From Limosilactobacillus antri DSM 16041 (lineage in GTDB: Bacteria > Bacillota > Bacilli > Lactobacillales > Lactobacillaceae), in assembly GCF_000160835.1 (NCBI RefSeq), contig NZ_GG700737.1, positions 1 through 64,000 of the forward strand: a DNA stretch of 64,000 bases, written 5' to 3'. Positions 1-7,655 of this stretch are shown piece after piece. The notes below the pieces were generated by a model that was given only the letters and a program-made list of their open reading frames with translations, ran no database searches and was not told where the DNA came from. A program made the position numbers and the translations under genes. Position 1 is the first letter of the stretch. The number at the start of each line of letters is the position of its first letter.

Positions 1-42
1 GACGGACTTTGGCACCTGGCTTTGTGCCGGGGTTCGGATACT

Positions 43-134
43 GGAGAGTTGTCCGAGTTGGCCGAAGGAGCAGCATTGGAAATGCTGTATACGGGTTAAA
101 GCCTGTATCAAGGGTTCGAATCCCTTACTCTCCG
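43..134 (+). tRNA. tRNA-Ser (anticodon GGA)
   Basis: A 92-nt class II cloverleaf with a long variable arm. The acceptor GGAGAGT pairs with ACTCTCC, and the anticodon loop reads CTTGGAAA-type around GGA. The discriminator is G73 and no CCA is encoded. It is the first complete gene of a nine-tRNA cluster transcribed on the plus strand. Confidence 0.95.
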
Positions 135-138
135 TTAT

Positions 139-210
139 GACCCGTTAGTCAAGTGGTTAAGACACCAGCCTTTCACGCTGGTATCGTGGGTTCAAATCCC
201 GCACGGGTCA
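139..210 (+). tRNA. tRNA-Glu (anticodon TTC)
   Basis: A 72-nt cloverleaf. The acceptor GACCCGT pairs with ACGGGTC, and the anticodon stem CCAGC/GCTGG encloses the loop CTTTCAC. The discriminator is A and no CCA is encoded. It lies 4 nt after tRNA-Ser. Confidence 0.95.
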
Positions 211-215
211 CTTTT

Positions 216-288
216 GGAGGATTAGCTCAGTTGGGAGAGCGTCTGCCTTACAAGCAGAGGGTCACAGGTTCGAGCCCTGTATCCTCCA
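216..288 (+). tRNA. tRNA-Val (anticodon TAC)
   Basis: A 73-nt cloverleaf. The acceptor GGAGGAT pairs with ATCCTCC, the anticodon loop is CTTACAA and the discriminator is A73. No CCA is encoded. The A73 fits the TGGT tetranucleotide of the T-box in front of valS in this window. Confidence 0.95.
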
Positions 289-321
289 TTAACAACTAAA
301 TAGTTGTTACCCATATACGAT

Positions 322-394
322 GGCTCGGTAGCTCAGTTGGTAGAGCAACGGATTGAAGCTCCGTGTGTCGGCGGTTCGATTCCGTCCCGCGCCA
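322..394 (+). tRNA. tRNA-Phe (anticodon GAA)
   Basis: A 73-nt cloverleaf with anticodon loop TTGAAGC and T-loop GTTCGATTC. The acceptor is GGCTCGG on the 5' side and CCGCGCC on the 3' side, so position 4 (T) faces position 69 (C), a mismatch. The discriminator is A and no CCA is encoded. Confidence 0.93.
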
Positions 395-399
395 TTTAT

Positions 400-482
400 G
401 GAGGAGTAGCGAAGTCTGGCTAAACGCGACGGTCTGTAAAACCGTTCCTTCGGGTTCGGCGGTTCGAATCCACCCTCCTCCA
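400..482 (+). tRNA. tRNA-Tyr (anticodon GTA)
   Basis: An 83-nt class II tRNA with a long variable arm. The acceptor GGAGGAG pairs with CTCCTCC, the anticodon loop is CTGTAAA and the discriminator is A. No CCA is encoded. Confidence 0.95.
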
Positions 483-487
483 TTTAT

Positions 488-558
488 AGGGATATAGTTA
501 AACGGTATAACTACGGTCTCCAAAACCGTCATTGTGGGTTCGATTCCTACTATCCCTG
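488..558 (+). tRNA. tRNA-Trp (anticodon CCA)
   Basis: A 71-nt cloverleaf. The acceptor AGGGATA pairs with TATCCCT, the anticodon loop is CTCCAAA and the discriminator is G. The 3' CCA is not encoded. Confidence 0.95.
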
Positions 559-574
559 CTTAACTGAATATTTT

Positions 575-650
575 GGCGGTATTGGTGAAGTTTGGTTAAC
601 ACACCGGTTTGTGGGTCCGGCACGCGTGGGTTCAAATCCCACATACCGCC
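575..650 (+). tRNA. tRNA-His (anticodon GTG)
   Basis: A 76-nt cloverleaf including the histidine-specific extra G at position -1, which faces C73. The anticodon GTG is preceded by TTT and the anticodon stem has a T31/T39 non-pair. The encoded C73 matters when judging the T-box in front of the ABC transporter near 47.7 kb. No CCA is encoded. Confidence 0.93.
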
Positions 651-696
651 CTTATGGTTGAACATGAGGGTTAATCCTGTTCAATCTTAACTATTT

Positions 697-767
<71 letters not shown>

Positions 768-781
768 TTTAGTTGGCTGAA

Positions 782-866
782 GCCTCTGTGGCGGAATTGG
801 CAGACGCGCTGGACTCAAAATCCAGTTCCCGTTGAGGGAGTGTGGGTTCGACCCCCACCGGAGGCA
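782..866 (+). tRNA. tRNA-Leu (anticodon CAA)
   Basis: An 85-nt class II tRNA. The acceptor GCCTCTG pairs with CGGAGGC, with one G-U pair. The anticodon loop is CTCAAAA and the discriminator is A. It is the last gene of the cluster and is followed directly by a terminator. Confidence 0.95.
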
Positions 867-893
867 TTTTACAGATCTGATTCAGCTAATATT

Positions 894-940
894 AAACAGG
901 CTCGAATTGCTGGTGTAACAGCGTTTGAGCTTGTTTTTTA
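894..940 (+). terminator. Terminator of the tRNA cluster
   Basis: An imperfect hairpin in which AACAGGCTCGAA faces TTTGAGCTTGTT, followed by TTTTTATTTT. It sits 28 nt after the last tRNA and is the natural end of the operon. Confidence 0.7.
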
Positions 941-1043
941 TTTTAAAATTTATTTATGCTGGTACATTTTTGTATATCATTATCAGAGATTGCCCAAGAT
1001 TAAATAAATTATTTCAACATAGTAAATTTAGGAGGAACACGTC

Positions 1044-1133
1044 ATGAACAACCTGCACTTCGTCAACGCAGCTGCTAGTTGTGGTGGATCAGTCTTATGC
1101 GACCCACTATTTGGCGTGCTTACCTTTGATTAG
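1044..1133 (+). CDS. Small ORF of 29 codons, unknown function
   Basis: The ATG at 1044 has a perfect Shine-Dalgarno AGGAGG at 1030-1035 with 8-nt spacing, the best ribosome site in the 0.8-kb gap between the tRNA cluster and nrdD. The peptide has a hydrophobic N-terminal half and a central region with two cysteines (C13 and C19) flanking a Gly-Gly-Ser stretch. The TAG stop is followed in the same frame by about ten open codons, a TAA, and 43 more open codons to a TAG at 1296. The ORF may therefore be the 5' end of a decayed gene with two nonsense changes (TAG and TAA could come from CAG and CAA). I recognise no family and see no processing or transport gene nearby. Confidence 0.4.
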   Translation: MNNLHFVNAAASCGGSVLCDPLFGVLTFD

Positions 1134-1607
1134 GTACTTGCTAAGATAAACGGAAACAGTCCGTAAGGCGCAGGTGACACCGGACAGTGGACAGATCGTT
1201 GCCGGACCGGAACCAACAATGCTGGCGTGGTTAAAAAGCATCAGGCAACCCTGACGCCAAATGGGGGCCTCGCCAGTGCCATGGCCATGGTCAAGTAGCT
1301 CTCTCACAAATATTTTGGTGCTGATATTACGAAATAGGGCCGCAGTGAGTGTTTGAACAGTCAGCCAAAGCATTGTCGTAAACCAGAAAAAGCGGCCCCT
1401 AGCCCCTTATTTTGCCAAAAAATGATGTTTCTTTCATGTGAGGGAAAATTAAAATTCGATATATCTAACGATAAAGCAAAAGTTAATTTGGGACGGCCAG
1501 GAAAAGAGTGGTGGTTGGTCAATCGACCATGCCAAGGGGATTTGTTCATTTTATCGTGCAACTTAGTTAACCGGTTTAACCAGGATCCTGGGTGATTTGA
1601 ATACTAA
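1134..1607. other. Intergenic stretch, possible gene remnant
   Basis: No well-started gene. Reading from the ATG at 1044, the plus-strand frame is open at 1167-1295 between two stops but has no own ribosome site. The longer opposite-strand and downstream ORFs have no Shine-Dalgarno sequence and no recognisable product. The composition from about 1430 is more AT-rich. I read it as non-coding or decayed DNA upstream of the nrdD promoter region. Confidence 0.35.
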
Positions 1608-1623
1608 CCACAACATATAGGGG
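1608..1623 (+). promoter_or_regulatory. Possible NrdR box upstream of nrdD
   Basis: The 16-mer at this position matches about 12 of 16 positions of the NrdR box consensus (ACAC-W-ATATAT-W-GTGT type) and lies about 75 bp before nrdD. NrdR boxes normally occur in pairs. A second, weaker ATAT-centred site near 1658-1673 matches only about half the positions, so the call is tentative. Confidence 0.35.
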
Positions 1624-1699
1624 TGAAAATGTCAATCCTTTCTACCAATTGTATTTGTGCTAGTATATAAACTGTTAACTTTTGAAGGGAGACGGCACA

Positions 1700-3937
1700 A
1701 TGAAGGTCCAAATAATTGATAAAAAAGATTTAAATAACCTGGCGGATTTGAAGGTTATCAAGCGGGACGGGACCCCCAGCTCCTTTTACGCGTACAAAAT
1801 CGACTTGGTCCTAGACGCCCTGGATGCCGACGAACAAACACGGCACAGCGTTGACCTAGCCATTTTCAATGCTCTGATGGGGAACAAGGAGGTTCGGACC
1901 ACCACGATTGCCGATTTGTTTGTAGAAGGACTGCGGATGGCTGGCCACGATGACCTGGCCAAGCAGTACCGTGATTATCGGCAGGCGGACGAAGAAGCCT
2001 TTGCCGAGGCCACGAATCCACAGTACAAGCTGGAGCAACTCTTTGGGCGGAAAGACACGGTTGTCCATGAGAATGCCAATAAGGACAGCCGGGTTTTCAA
2101 CACCCAGCGGGACCTCGAGGCGGGGGTCGTCAGCCGAGCCCTCGGTTTACGGATGCTGCCGGAAGTGGTTGCGAAGGCTCACCTCCGTGGCGATCTTCAC
2201 TGGCACGACCTGGACTACTCCCCGGTTACGCCGGAAACCAACTGCTGTCTGATTGACTTTGACGAGATGTTCAAGCACGGCTTCAAGATTGGCAACGCCT
2301 GGGTTTCTTCCCCCCGGTCAATCCAGACCGCGACGGCCCAGATGTCGCAGATTATCGCTAACGTGGCCTCCCTGCAATACGGGGGCTGCTCTGCCAACCG
2401 GGTTGACCAGCTCTTAGAACCTTACGCCAAGATCAACTATGAAAAGCACATGGCGGACGCGAAAAAGTGGATTGCTCCGGACAAGCGGGAAGAATTCGCC
2501 CGGGAAAAGACCAAGAAGGACATTTACGACGCGATGCAGGCCCTGGAATACGAGATTAACACCCTCTATTCCAGCCAGGGGCAAACCCCGTTTACCACCA
2601 TTAACTTTGGCCTGGGGACGTCCTGGATTTCCCGCGAAATTCAACGGGCGATTTTGCAAATTCGGATTAAGGGTCTGGGCAAGGAACACCGGACGGCGAT
2701 CTTCCCTAAACTGATCTTTACCATTAAACGGGGACTTAATTTGAACCCCGGGGACCCGAACTACGATATCAAGCAGCTGGCCCTGGAATGTTCCACCAAG
2801 CGGATGTACCCTGACCTGTTGATGTACGACAAGATCAAGGAGATCACGGGGAGCTTCAAGACGCCGATGGGCTGCCGTTCCTTCTTACAAGGCTGGACGG
2901 ACCCGGACACCGGCAAGGAGGTAAACTCCGGGCGGCTCAACCTGGGTGTCGTTACCGTTAACCTACCGCGGATTGCCCTAGAGGCTCACGGTGACAAGCG
3001 GCTGTTCTGGGAAATCTTCCAAGAAAAGATGAAGCTCTGCAAACTGGCCTTGGATTACCGGATTAAGCGGACCAAGCAGGCTAAGCCGGAAAACGCCCCC
3101 CTGCTTTATATGTACGGGGCCTTTGGCAAGCGGCTGAAGAAGACCGATAGCGTCGACGAAGTCTTTAAGAACAGCCGGGCAACGATTTCCCTCGGCTACA
3201 TCGGGCTCTATGAGGTCTGCACGACTTTCTATGGTCCCAACTGGGAGCACAATCAGGAGGCCCATGACTTTGCGGTTTCAATTACCAAAACGATGCACGA
3301 CCTCTGTGCCAAGTGGGAGGACGAAGAGGGCTACCACTTTAGCCTGTATTCCACGCCAGCAGAATCCTTGACCGACACCTTCTGCCAGGATGATCTTAAG
3401 AAGTTTGGCCGGGTCGCCAACGTCACCGATAAGGAATACTACACGAATAGTTTCCACTACGATGTCCGGAAGCACCCGACCCCGTTTGAAAAACTGGAAT
3501 TTGAAGAGGACTTTCCCTACCAGGCGGCCGGGGGCTTTATCCACTATTGCGAGTACCCGAACCTGCGGCAAAACCCGAAGGCGCTAGAAGCGGTCTGGGA
3601 CTGGGCCTACGACCACGTCGGCTACCTCGGTACCAATACCTCAATCGACCAGTGCTTCAAGTGCGGCTTTAAGGGTGAATTTAAAGCCACCGCGCGCGGC
3701 TTTAAGTGTCCCCAGTGTGGTAACTCCGACCCGGCAACCTGTGACGTGGTTAAACGGACTTGCGGCTACCTCGGCAACCCGCAGGCCCGGCCAATGGTTC
3801 ACGGCCGGCACGAGGAAATTGTCCACCGGGAAAAGCACATGAGTCCGTCGATGATTAAACATGCGGCAGCCTTTGAAGCGGCCCGGCAGTGCGACTCGCG
3901 GGCGGACCACGCTGCTATTAAGGGTCAGCAGATTTAG
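1700..3937 (+). CDS. nrdD: Anaerobic ribonucleoside-triphosphate reductase (class III)
   Basis: NrdD reduces ribonucleoside triphosphates to deoxyribonucleotides under anaerobiosis using a glycyl radical made by NrdG. The start is the ATG at 1700, placed 9 nt after GAAGGGAG; an in-frame TTG at 1682 lies inside that ribosome site and is rejected. The 745-residue product has an N-terminal ATP-cone (about residues 18-100, beginning KVIKRDGT) for allosteric control. At the C terminus are the zinc ligands CFKC and CPQC (about 652-673) and the glycyl-radical motif RTCGYLG, with Gly at about 689. It heads an operon with nrdG (14-bp gap) and a SufD-like gene. Confidence 0.97.
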   Translation: MKVQIIDKKDLNNLADLKVIKRDGTPSSFYAYKIDLVLDALDADEQTRHSVDLAIFNALMGNKEVRTTTIADLFVEGLRMAGHDDLAKQYRDYRQADEEAFAEATNPQYKLEQLFGRKDTVVHENANKDSRVFNTQRDLEAGVVSRALGLRMLPEVVAKAHLRGDLHWHDLDYSPVTPETNCCLIDFDEMFKHGFKIGNAWVSSPRSIQTATAQMSQIIANVASLQYGGCSANRVDQLLEPYAKINYEKHMADAKKWIAPDKREEFAREKTKKDIYDAMQALEYEINTLYSSQGQTPFTTINFGLGTSWISREIQRAILQIRIKGLGKEHRTAIFPKLIFTIKRGLNLNPGDPNYDIKQLALECSTKRMYPDLLMYDKIKEITGSFKTPMGCRSFLQGWTDPDTGKEVNSGRLNLGVVTVNLPRIALEAHGDKRLFWEIFQEKMKLCKLALDYRIKRTKQAKPENAPLLYMYGAFGKRLKKTDSVDEVFKNSRATISLGYIGLYEVCTTFYGPNWEHNQEAHDFAVSITKTMHDLCAKWEDEEGYHFSLYSTPAESLTDTFCQDDLKKFGRVANVTDKEYYTNSFHYDVRKHPTPFEKLEFEEDFPYQAAGGFIHYCEYPNLRQNPKALEAVWDWAYDHVGYLGTNTSIDQCFKCGFKGEFKATARGFKCPQCGNSDPATCDVVKRTCGYLGNPQARPMVHGRHEEIVHREKHMSPSMIKHAAAFEAARQCDSRADHAAIKGQQI

Positions 3938-3951
3938 CAGGAGGGGATTCG

Positions 3952-4539
3952 ATGGAAGAACAAAAACGCCAACGGTTACCGCGAAATCCCCAGCCGCAGG
4001 AATGGCTCGCAGCGGAGCATTCCCTGCAATACATTGCTGACTATAAACCCTTTAACTTTGTTGATGGTGAAGGCGTGCGGTGCAGCATTTACGTCAGCGG
4101 TTGCCTGTTTAACTGCCCGGGCTGCTACAATAAGGCCGCCCAAAACTTCCATTATGGTCAGCCCTACACGCCAGAGCTGGAAGACCAGATTATGGAAGAC
4201 CTGTCGCAAAGCTACGTTCAGGGGCTGACCCTCCTGGGGGGCGAACCCTTCCTCAACACCCAGGTCTGTCTCAAGCTGGTCCACCGCCTGCGTAAGGAGT
4301 TTGGGCACCACAAGGATATCTGGTCCTGGTCGGGCTATACTTGGGAAGAACTGCAAAAGGAGTCCGCTGATAAGCTGGAGCTGCTGCATAACATCGATAT
4401 CCTTGTCGACGGCCGCTTCTTGCTGGCCCAAAAGGACTTAACCCTCCAGTTTCGGGGGAGTGCCAACCAGCGGATCATTGACGTCCCCAAGTCACTGGAT
4501 CAGGGGCAGGTTGTGCTCTGGGATAAGCTGGTTCACTAG
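3952..4539 (+). CDS. nrdG: Anaerobic ribonucleotide reductase activating protein (radical SAM)
   Basis: NrdG uses a [4Fe-4S] cluster and SAM to install the glycyl radical on NrdD. The cluster motif CxxxCxxC is C51-C55-C58 (CLFNCPGC), preceded by FNFVDGEGVRCSIYVSG, which is typical of NrdG. TLLGGEPF follows at about residue 100. At 195 residues it is about 20-30 longer than usual at the N terminus. The ATG at 3952 has AGGAGGGG upstream, so the extension appears genuine. The gene is translated just after nrdD and just before the SufD-like gene. Confidence 0.96.
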   Translation: MEEQKRQRLPRNPQPQEWLAAEHSLQYIADYKPFNFVDGEGVRCSIYVSGCLFNCPGCYNKAAQNFHYGQPYTPELEDQIMEDLSQSYVQGLTLLGGEPFLNTQVCLKLVHRLRKEFGHHKDIWSWSGYTWEELQKESADKLELLHNIDILVDGRFLLAQKDLTLQFRGSANQRIIDVPKSLDQGQVVLWDKLVH

Positions 4540-4551
4540 GGAGGCCGCTGG

Positions 4552-5460
4552 ATGACAAGCAAGCAGAATTGGGGAGCGGAGCCCGGCTGGCTGCAGAAAA
4601 AGCGTCAGCTGGCCTCGCTTTTACAGAAGCGGTTCCCCGTACTCCCGGGGCAAGAAAAGTGGCTGCCCTGGCAAAAGACCACCCAGCCTGACCAAGGTGG
4701 GGAGGGCTGGCTGCACCACCGGGGAACTTATACGGCCCTTCCCCTGGAAGCGGCGGTTCGCGACTATTCCGAACTTTTGCAGGAAAACTTAATGGAAAAG
4801 GCGCTTCGCTGGCAGGGCAACCAGCTCTTTGCCGGCCACCTTGCAAACATTGATGGCGGCCAGTTCATCTACGTACCTGACGACTGCCGTTTAACCGCAC
4901 CGATTGAGCTTACGGGGCGGGGAAGTTTAACCAATCCGCATAACGTGATTATCGTGGGTGCCCGGAGCCGGGTGACCATTGAGGAACGGCTAATGATTAA
5001 AAGCGCCCAGGGCCTGTTTGCCGCTACCGAAGTCCTGCTGGGGGCGGGTGCTGTAGTGGATTACCGCCAGGCTAACGACTTGCGGGCGCCAGCGGTCTAC
5101 ACGGCGCTCCATGCCTACCAGGCCCACGCGGCCAGACTGAAGCTTAACTTGGTGGTGGCCAACGAGGGGGCGGTCACGGTTAGCGCCAGTGACTTCCTCG
5201 ATGGGGATGCCAGCACTTGGACAACGACGGCTGTGCTTGATCCTGGCAGAACCGGTCAGATTGACTGGCGCCCGGTTGCCGATGGTTTTGGTCGGGGCAG
5301 CCGTGCCGACATGACGACCTACGTCAATGACCAGGGACGGGGACGGGTTAAACTGGCCCCATTTCAGACCAGCTCTGGAGAACCGCTCCCCCTGAAGAGT
5401 ACGGTGATTAAAAAATCAACGGCGGCAAATTGGCCGCAATCACGGATCGGCAGTTATTAA
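4552..5460 (+). CDS. Short SufD/SufB-family Fe-S assembly protein
   Basis: The 302-residue protein belongs to the SufB/SufD family. The segment after about residue 65 (PLEAAVRDYSELLQENLM, then AGHLANIDGGQFIYVPDD) and the glycine-rich beta-helix core match that family. SufD proteins are usually about 400-450 residues. Here the C terminus stops after the beta-helix, and the usual C-terminal helical segment is missing. The 12-bp gap after nrdG, the ribosome site GGGAGG, and the terminator at 5502 place it as the last gene of the nrdDG operon. Inference: it may help load or repair the NrdG cluster. No sufC, sufB, sufS or sufU is adjacent. Confidence 0.8.
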   Translation: MTSKQNWGAEPGWLQKKRQLASLLQKRFPVLPGQEKWLPWQKTTQPDQGGEGWLHHRGTYTALPLEAAVRDYSELLQENLMEKALRWQGNQLFAGHLANIDGGQFIYVPDDCRLTAPIELTGRGSLTNPHNVIIVGARSRVTIEERLMIKSAQGLFAATEVLLGAGAVVDYRQANDLRAPAVYTALHAYQAHAARLKLNLVVANEGAVTVSASDFLDGDASTWTTTAVLDPGRTGQIDWRPVADGFGRGSRADMTTYVNDQGRGRVKLAPFQTSSGEPLPLKSTVIKKSTAANWPQSRIGSY

Positions 5461-5501
5461 TTGTTACTGCTGTGTTACAAACTCTGTCAATTAAGTATTT
5501 G

Positions 5502-5546
5502 AAGTGGTAAAAATCAGCGTTTCCAACTGATTTTTACCACTTTTTT
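5502..5546 (+). terminator. Terminator of the nrdD-nrdG-sufD-like operon
   Basis: A perfect 16-bp stem (AAGTGGTAAAAATCAG with its complement), a 9-nt loop and a run of six T. It lies 41 nt after the SufD-like stop codon. Confidence 0.93.
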
Positions 5547-5688
5547 CGCGCCTTTATTACAGATCCCTGCCATGCCAGCGGGTGCCGCAAAGGCTGTGCT
5601 GGCGCACTTAGTCAGCGTCTGCGACCCGCTTTTAATGGCCTATATTACGGATTATTACCAGTGAGCAGAAATTGAAAATTGGGGGTAA
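5547..5688. other. Non-coding gap with a short remnant-like ORF
   Basis: A 30-codon frame (ATG at 5572, TGA ending at 5664) has no ribosome binding site and no recognisable product. It could be the tail of a lost gene. Nothing else is seen here. Confidence 0.3.
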
Positions 5689-5716
5689 TTGTGGTGTAAC
5701 CTCGAAGCGTTATAGT
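5689..5716 (+). promoter_or_regulatory. Promoter of the LysM/Apf gene
   Basis: -35 TTGTGG at 5689-5694, 16-bp spacer, -10 TATAGT at 5711-5716. The 5' untranslated region of about 75 nt contains a perfect 14-bp palindrome, GATTGATATCAATC, at 5727-5740. Its role is not known. Confidence 0.5.
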
Positions 5717-5796
5717 ATTAACTGTTGATTGATATCAATCGTTTCTTAGAAAATATGTCGAAAGCAAAAATTTGAAAAGGATGGGATTTTATCTCT

Positions 5797-6468
5797 ATGA
5801 AGTTATCTAAACACATCGCAAAAATTACCGCTGCTGTTGCTGGTGCCGTTGCTTTAGGAACCATTGCTACCGCGACGACTGCAAATGCAGATTCAATTTA
5901 CACGGTGCAAAGTGGCGATACTTTATCAGGAATTTCCTACAAGTTCGGTCATGATTTGAATTTTGTCGACACTTTAGCTTCTTCTAACAACATTGCTAAC
6001 AAGAACCTGATTTACGTCGGGCAAAAGTTAGTGGTGAAGGATAATGGTGAAGTGGCACCGGCAACGCAAGCAGAAATTGCGACCCTGCCAAGTTCTAACG
6101 GCACCAACCAGGCTGCTGCAAGTCAGGCACCGGCTGCGGGCCAAGCACAGCAGGCTGCGGGTCAGGCTCAACAAGCCGCTCCGGCCACTGCTACGACCCA
6201 GTCCGCGAATGCCGCTGCTTCTAACTACACTTCTAGTGTAGCTGGTAGTGACGCTGCGGCAAAGGCCTGGATCGCTGCTCGTGAATCTGGTGGCAACTAC
6301 GGCGCAACCAATGGTCAATACATTGGTAAGTACCAATTATCCGCTTCCTACCTGAACGGAGACTACTCAGCCGCCAACCAGGAACGGGTTGCTGACCAGT
6401 ACGTCGCAAACCGCTACGGTTCTTGGACTGCCGCACAGGCATTCTGGCAATCACACGGCTGGTACTAA
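5797..6468 (+). CDS. Secreted LysM protein of the Apf (aggregation-promoting factor) type
   Basis: A 223-residue exported cell-wall protein. Residues 1-31 form a signal peptide ending ANA before DS. Residues about 34-78 are a LysM peptidoglycan-binding domain ([13 protein letters not shown] at its start). Residues about 90-145 are an Ala/Gln-rich linker with repeated GQAQQAA. Residues about 155-223 are the conserved Apf C-terminal domain ([20 protein letters not shown], ending SHGWY), related to lysozyme-like transglycosylase folds. Such proteins are abundant in lactobacilli and affect cell shape or aggregation. The start has AAAGGATG upstream with a longish spacer, and the gene is monocistronic with its own promoter and terminator. 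Confidence 0.93.
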   Translation: MKLSKHIAKITAAVAGAVALGTIATATTANADSIYTVQSGDTLSGISYKFGHDLNFVDTLASSNNIANKNLIYVGQKLVVKDNGEVAPATQAEIATLPSSNGTNQAAASQAPAAGQAQQAAGQAQQAAPATATTQSANAAASNYTSSVAGSDAAAKAWIAARESGGNYGATNGQYIGKYQLSASYLNGDYSAANQERVADQYVANRYGSWTAAQAFWQSHGWY

Positions 6469-6498
6469 AATTAACTAATTAACTTGAAAATTAATTGC

Positions 6499-6528
6499 AA
6501 GGGGATGGCACTGTGCCGTCCTCTTTTT
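6499..6528 (+). terminator. Terminator of the LysM/Apf gene
   Basis: The stem AGGGGATGGCA pairs with TGCCGTCCTCT (two G-U pairs) around a tiny loop, followed by TTTTTG. Confidence 0.85.
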
Positions 6529-6539
6529 GTTAAATAGAG

Positions 6540-6568
6540 TTGACCCTCCGCCGACTTTGTTATATGAT
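6540..6568 (+). promoter_or_regulatory. Promoter of the msrA T-box transcript
   Basis: -35 TTGACC at 6540-6545, 17-bp spacer, -10 TATGAT at 6563-6568. It lies just upstream of T-box Stem I. Confidence 0.8.
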
Positions 6569-6587
6569 GATGACAATCAAATTATAA

Positions 6588-6860
6588 AACGCTGAGAAAA
6601 GATGAGTAGCTATTCATTGACTGGTCCAGAGAGCGGGGGGCGGTGAGAGCCCGTCCGGTTAGGGATAGTGAAGATGGTCTGGGAGCGATTCACGGTGGTG
6701 AGTTAGTTGGCAAGCGACCGTGCGGGGTGACCTCGATATCAGGTCTGAGTATGCTAGTACTCAATGAGGAGTGGGCTGTGAGGCCCAGTTAAACCCGGGT
6801 GGTAACACGTTGAATTTAACGTCCCGAAGAGCAGGTGAGCACTGCTTTTCGGGACGTTTT
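6588..6860 (+). ncRNA. T-box leader (methionine type) controlling msrA
   Basis: Stem I spans about 6590-6687, closed by CGCT/AGCG. It has AGTA (6605-6608) opposite GAA (6670-6672) and the distal AGAGAG and GGTGAGAG loop motifs. The specifier in the register used by the leuS and valS leaders here is ATG (6674-6676), for Met. The T-box GGGTGGTAACACG is at 6798-6810, and its TGGT pairs with an A73-CCA end, as expected for tRNA-Met. Reading GAT instead would predict tRNA-Asp, whose usual G73 would need TGGC. The terminator ACGTCCCGAA/TTCGGGACGT plus T-run ends at about 6860. Uncharged tRNA-Met should switch the leader to the antiterminated form. Confidence 0.9.
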
Positions 6861-6956
6861 TTGTTAGGAAAGGGGACGGTGCAGAGGAGGCAGGTCAGCC
6901 AAACCGTGAATCAGCCGATGTGTAGTCATAGTTAAGGAACGAAAGGGGAACTAACA

Positions 6957-7478
6957 ATGAGTATCGAGACAGCAATTTTTGCGGGCGGGTGCTTTTGGTG
7001 CATGGTCCAGCCCTTCGACACGTATCCGGGAATTATCAAGGTAGAATCAGGGTATACCGGCGGCCACGTTCCGAACCCAAGCTATCAACAGGTTAAGTCC
7101 GGGACGACGGGGCACACGGAGGCGGTACGGATTAGCTTTGATCCGGCCGTGGTCTCCTACGACGACTTGGTAAGCATTTACTGGCAGCAGACGGACCCAA
7201 CGGACGCGATGGGACAGTTTCAAGACCGGGGTGACAACTACCGGCCGGTAATCTTCGTGAAGGATCAGGAGCAGCGGCGGATCGCTGAAGCCTCAAAGAA
7301 ACGCTTGGCAGAGAGCGGCCGCTTTGCCGAGCCCATCGTTACCCAGATTGAAGCTGCCCAGCCGTTCTACCTGGCCGAGGACGGCCATCAGCAGTTCTAT
7401 AAGAAGAACCCAGAGCGTTTTGCCGCGGAGGAGGCGGCCGGGCGGGCCCAATTTCGCCAGGAACACTGGACGGAGTAA
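6957..7478 (+). CDS. msrA: Peptide methionine-S-sulfoxide reductase
   Basis: MsrA reduces Met-S-sulfoxide in proteins or free Met-O, using catalytic C12 in GGCFWC and C15 as a resolving cysteine. The 173-residue length is typical. The conserved GYTGG, GHTEAV and the [12 protein letters not shown] region (about residues 85-98) are present. The start has GAAAGGGGAAC upstream. The gene is the only one behind the methionine T-box, so repair of oxidised methionine appears coupled to methionine supply. Confidence 0.96.
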   Translation: MSIETAIFAGGCFWCMVQPFDTYPGIIKVESGYTGGHVPNPSYQQVKSGTTGHTEAVRISFDPAVVSYDDLVSIYWQQTDPTDAMGQFQDRGDNYRPVIFVKDQEQRRIAEASKKRLAESGRFAEPIVTQIEAAQPFYLAEDGHQQFYKKNPERFAAEEAAGRAQFRQEHWTE

Positions 7479-7509
7479 CGGGACTTCGTGAGCAGGCAGA
7501 AAATATTAA

Positions 7510-7544
7510 TGACCCCGAGCGCGACTGTGCCGCACTCGGGGTCA
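7510..7544. terminator. Shared hairpin between msrA and the minus-strand ald operon
   Basis: TGACCCCGAG pairs exactly with CTCGGGGTCA around a 15-nt loop. Neither side has a strong T-run (ATTTG on the plus strand, ATTAATATTTT on the minus strand), so termination strength is uncertain. It is the only hairpin between the convergent genes. Confidence 0.55.
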
Positions 7545-7655
7545 ATTTGAACGAAATGGCTCCTCAGTAAAATCTCGAAAGAGCTCAGGAAACGATAAGC
7601 TGGCAGACACGGCGTCGTGCCAGCAGCAATTAAAGCAATCCGCTTTGCCTGTCGA

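Noticed and set aside
1..42. Possible 3' part of another tRNA before tRNA-Ser
   Set aside because: The GGTTCGGATA piece resembles a T-loop, but no matching T-stem or acceptor end can be formed in the visible bases.
1353..1595. 80-codon open frame upstream of nrdD
   Set aside because: No ribosome site, an in-frame stop shortly before, and no recognisable product; the DNA is AT-rich regulatory sequence at its end.
1656..1673. Second NrdR box
   Set aside because: Only about half of the consensus positions match; it is more likely part of the AT-rich promoter.
6670..6676. GAT (Asp) specifier in the msrA T-box
   Set aside because: The bulge TGGT fits A73, not the G73 usual for tRNA-Asp; the ATG register agrees with the other leaders and the downstream gene.
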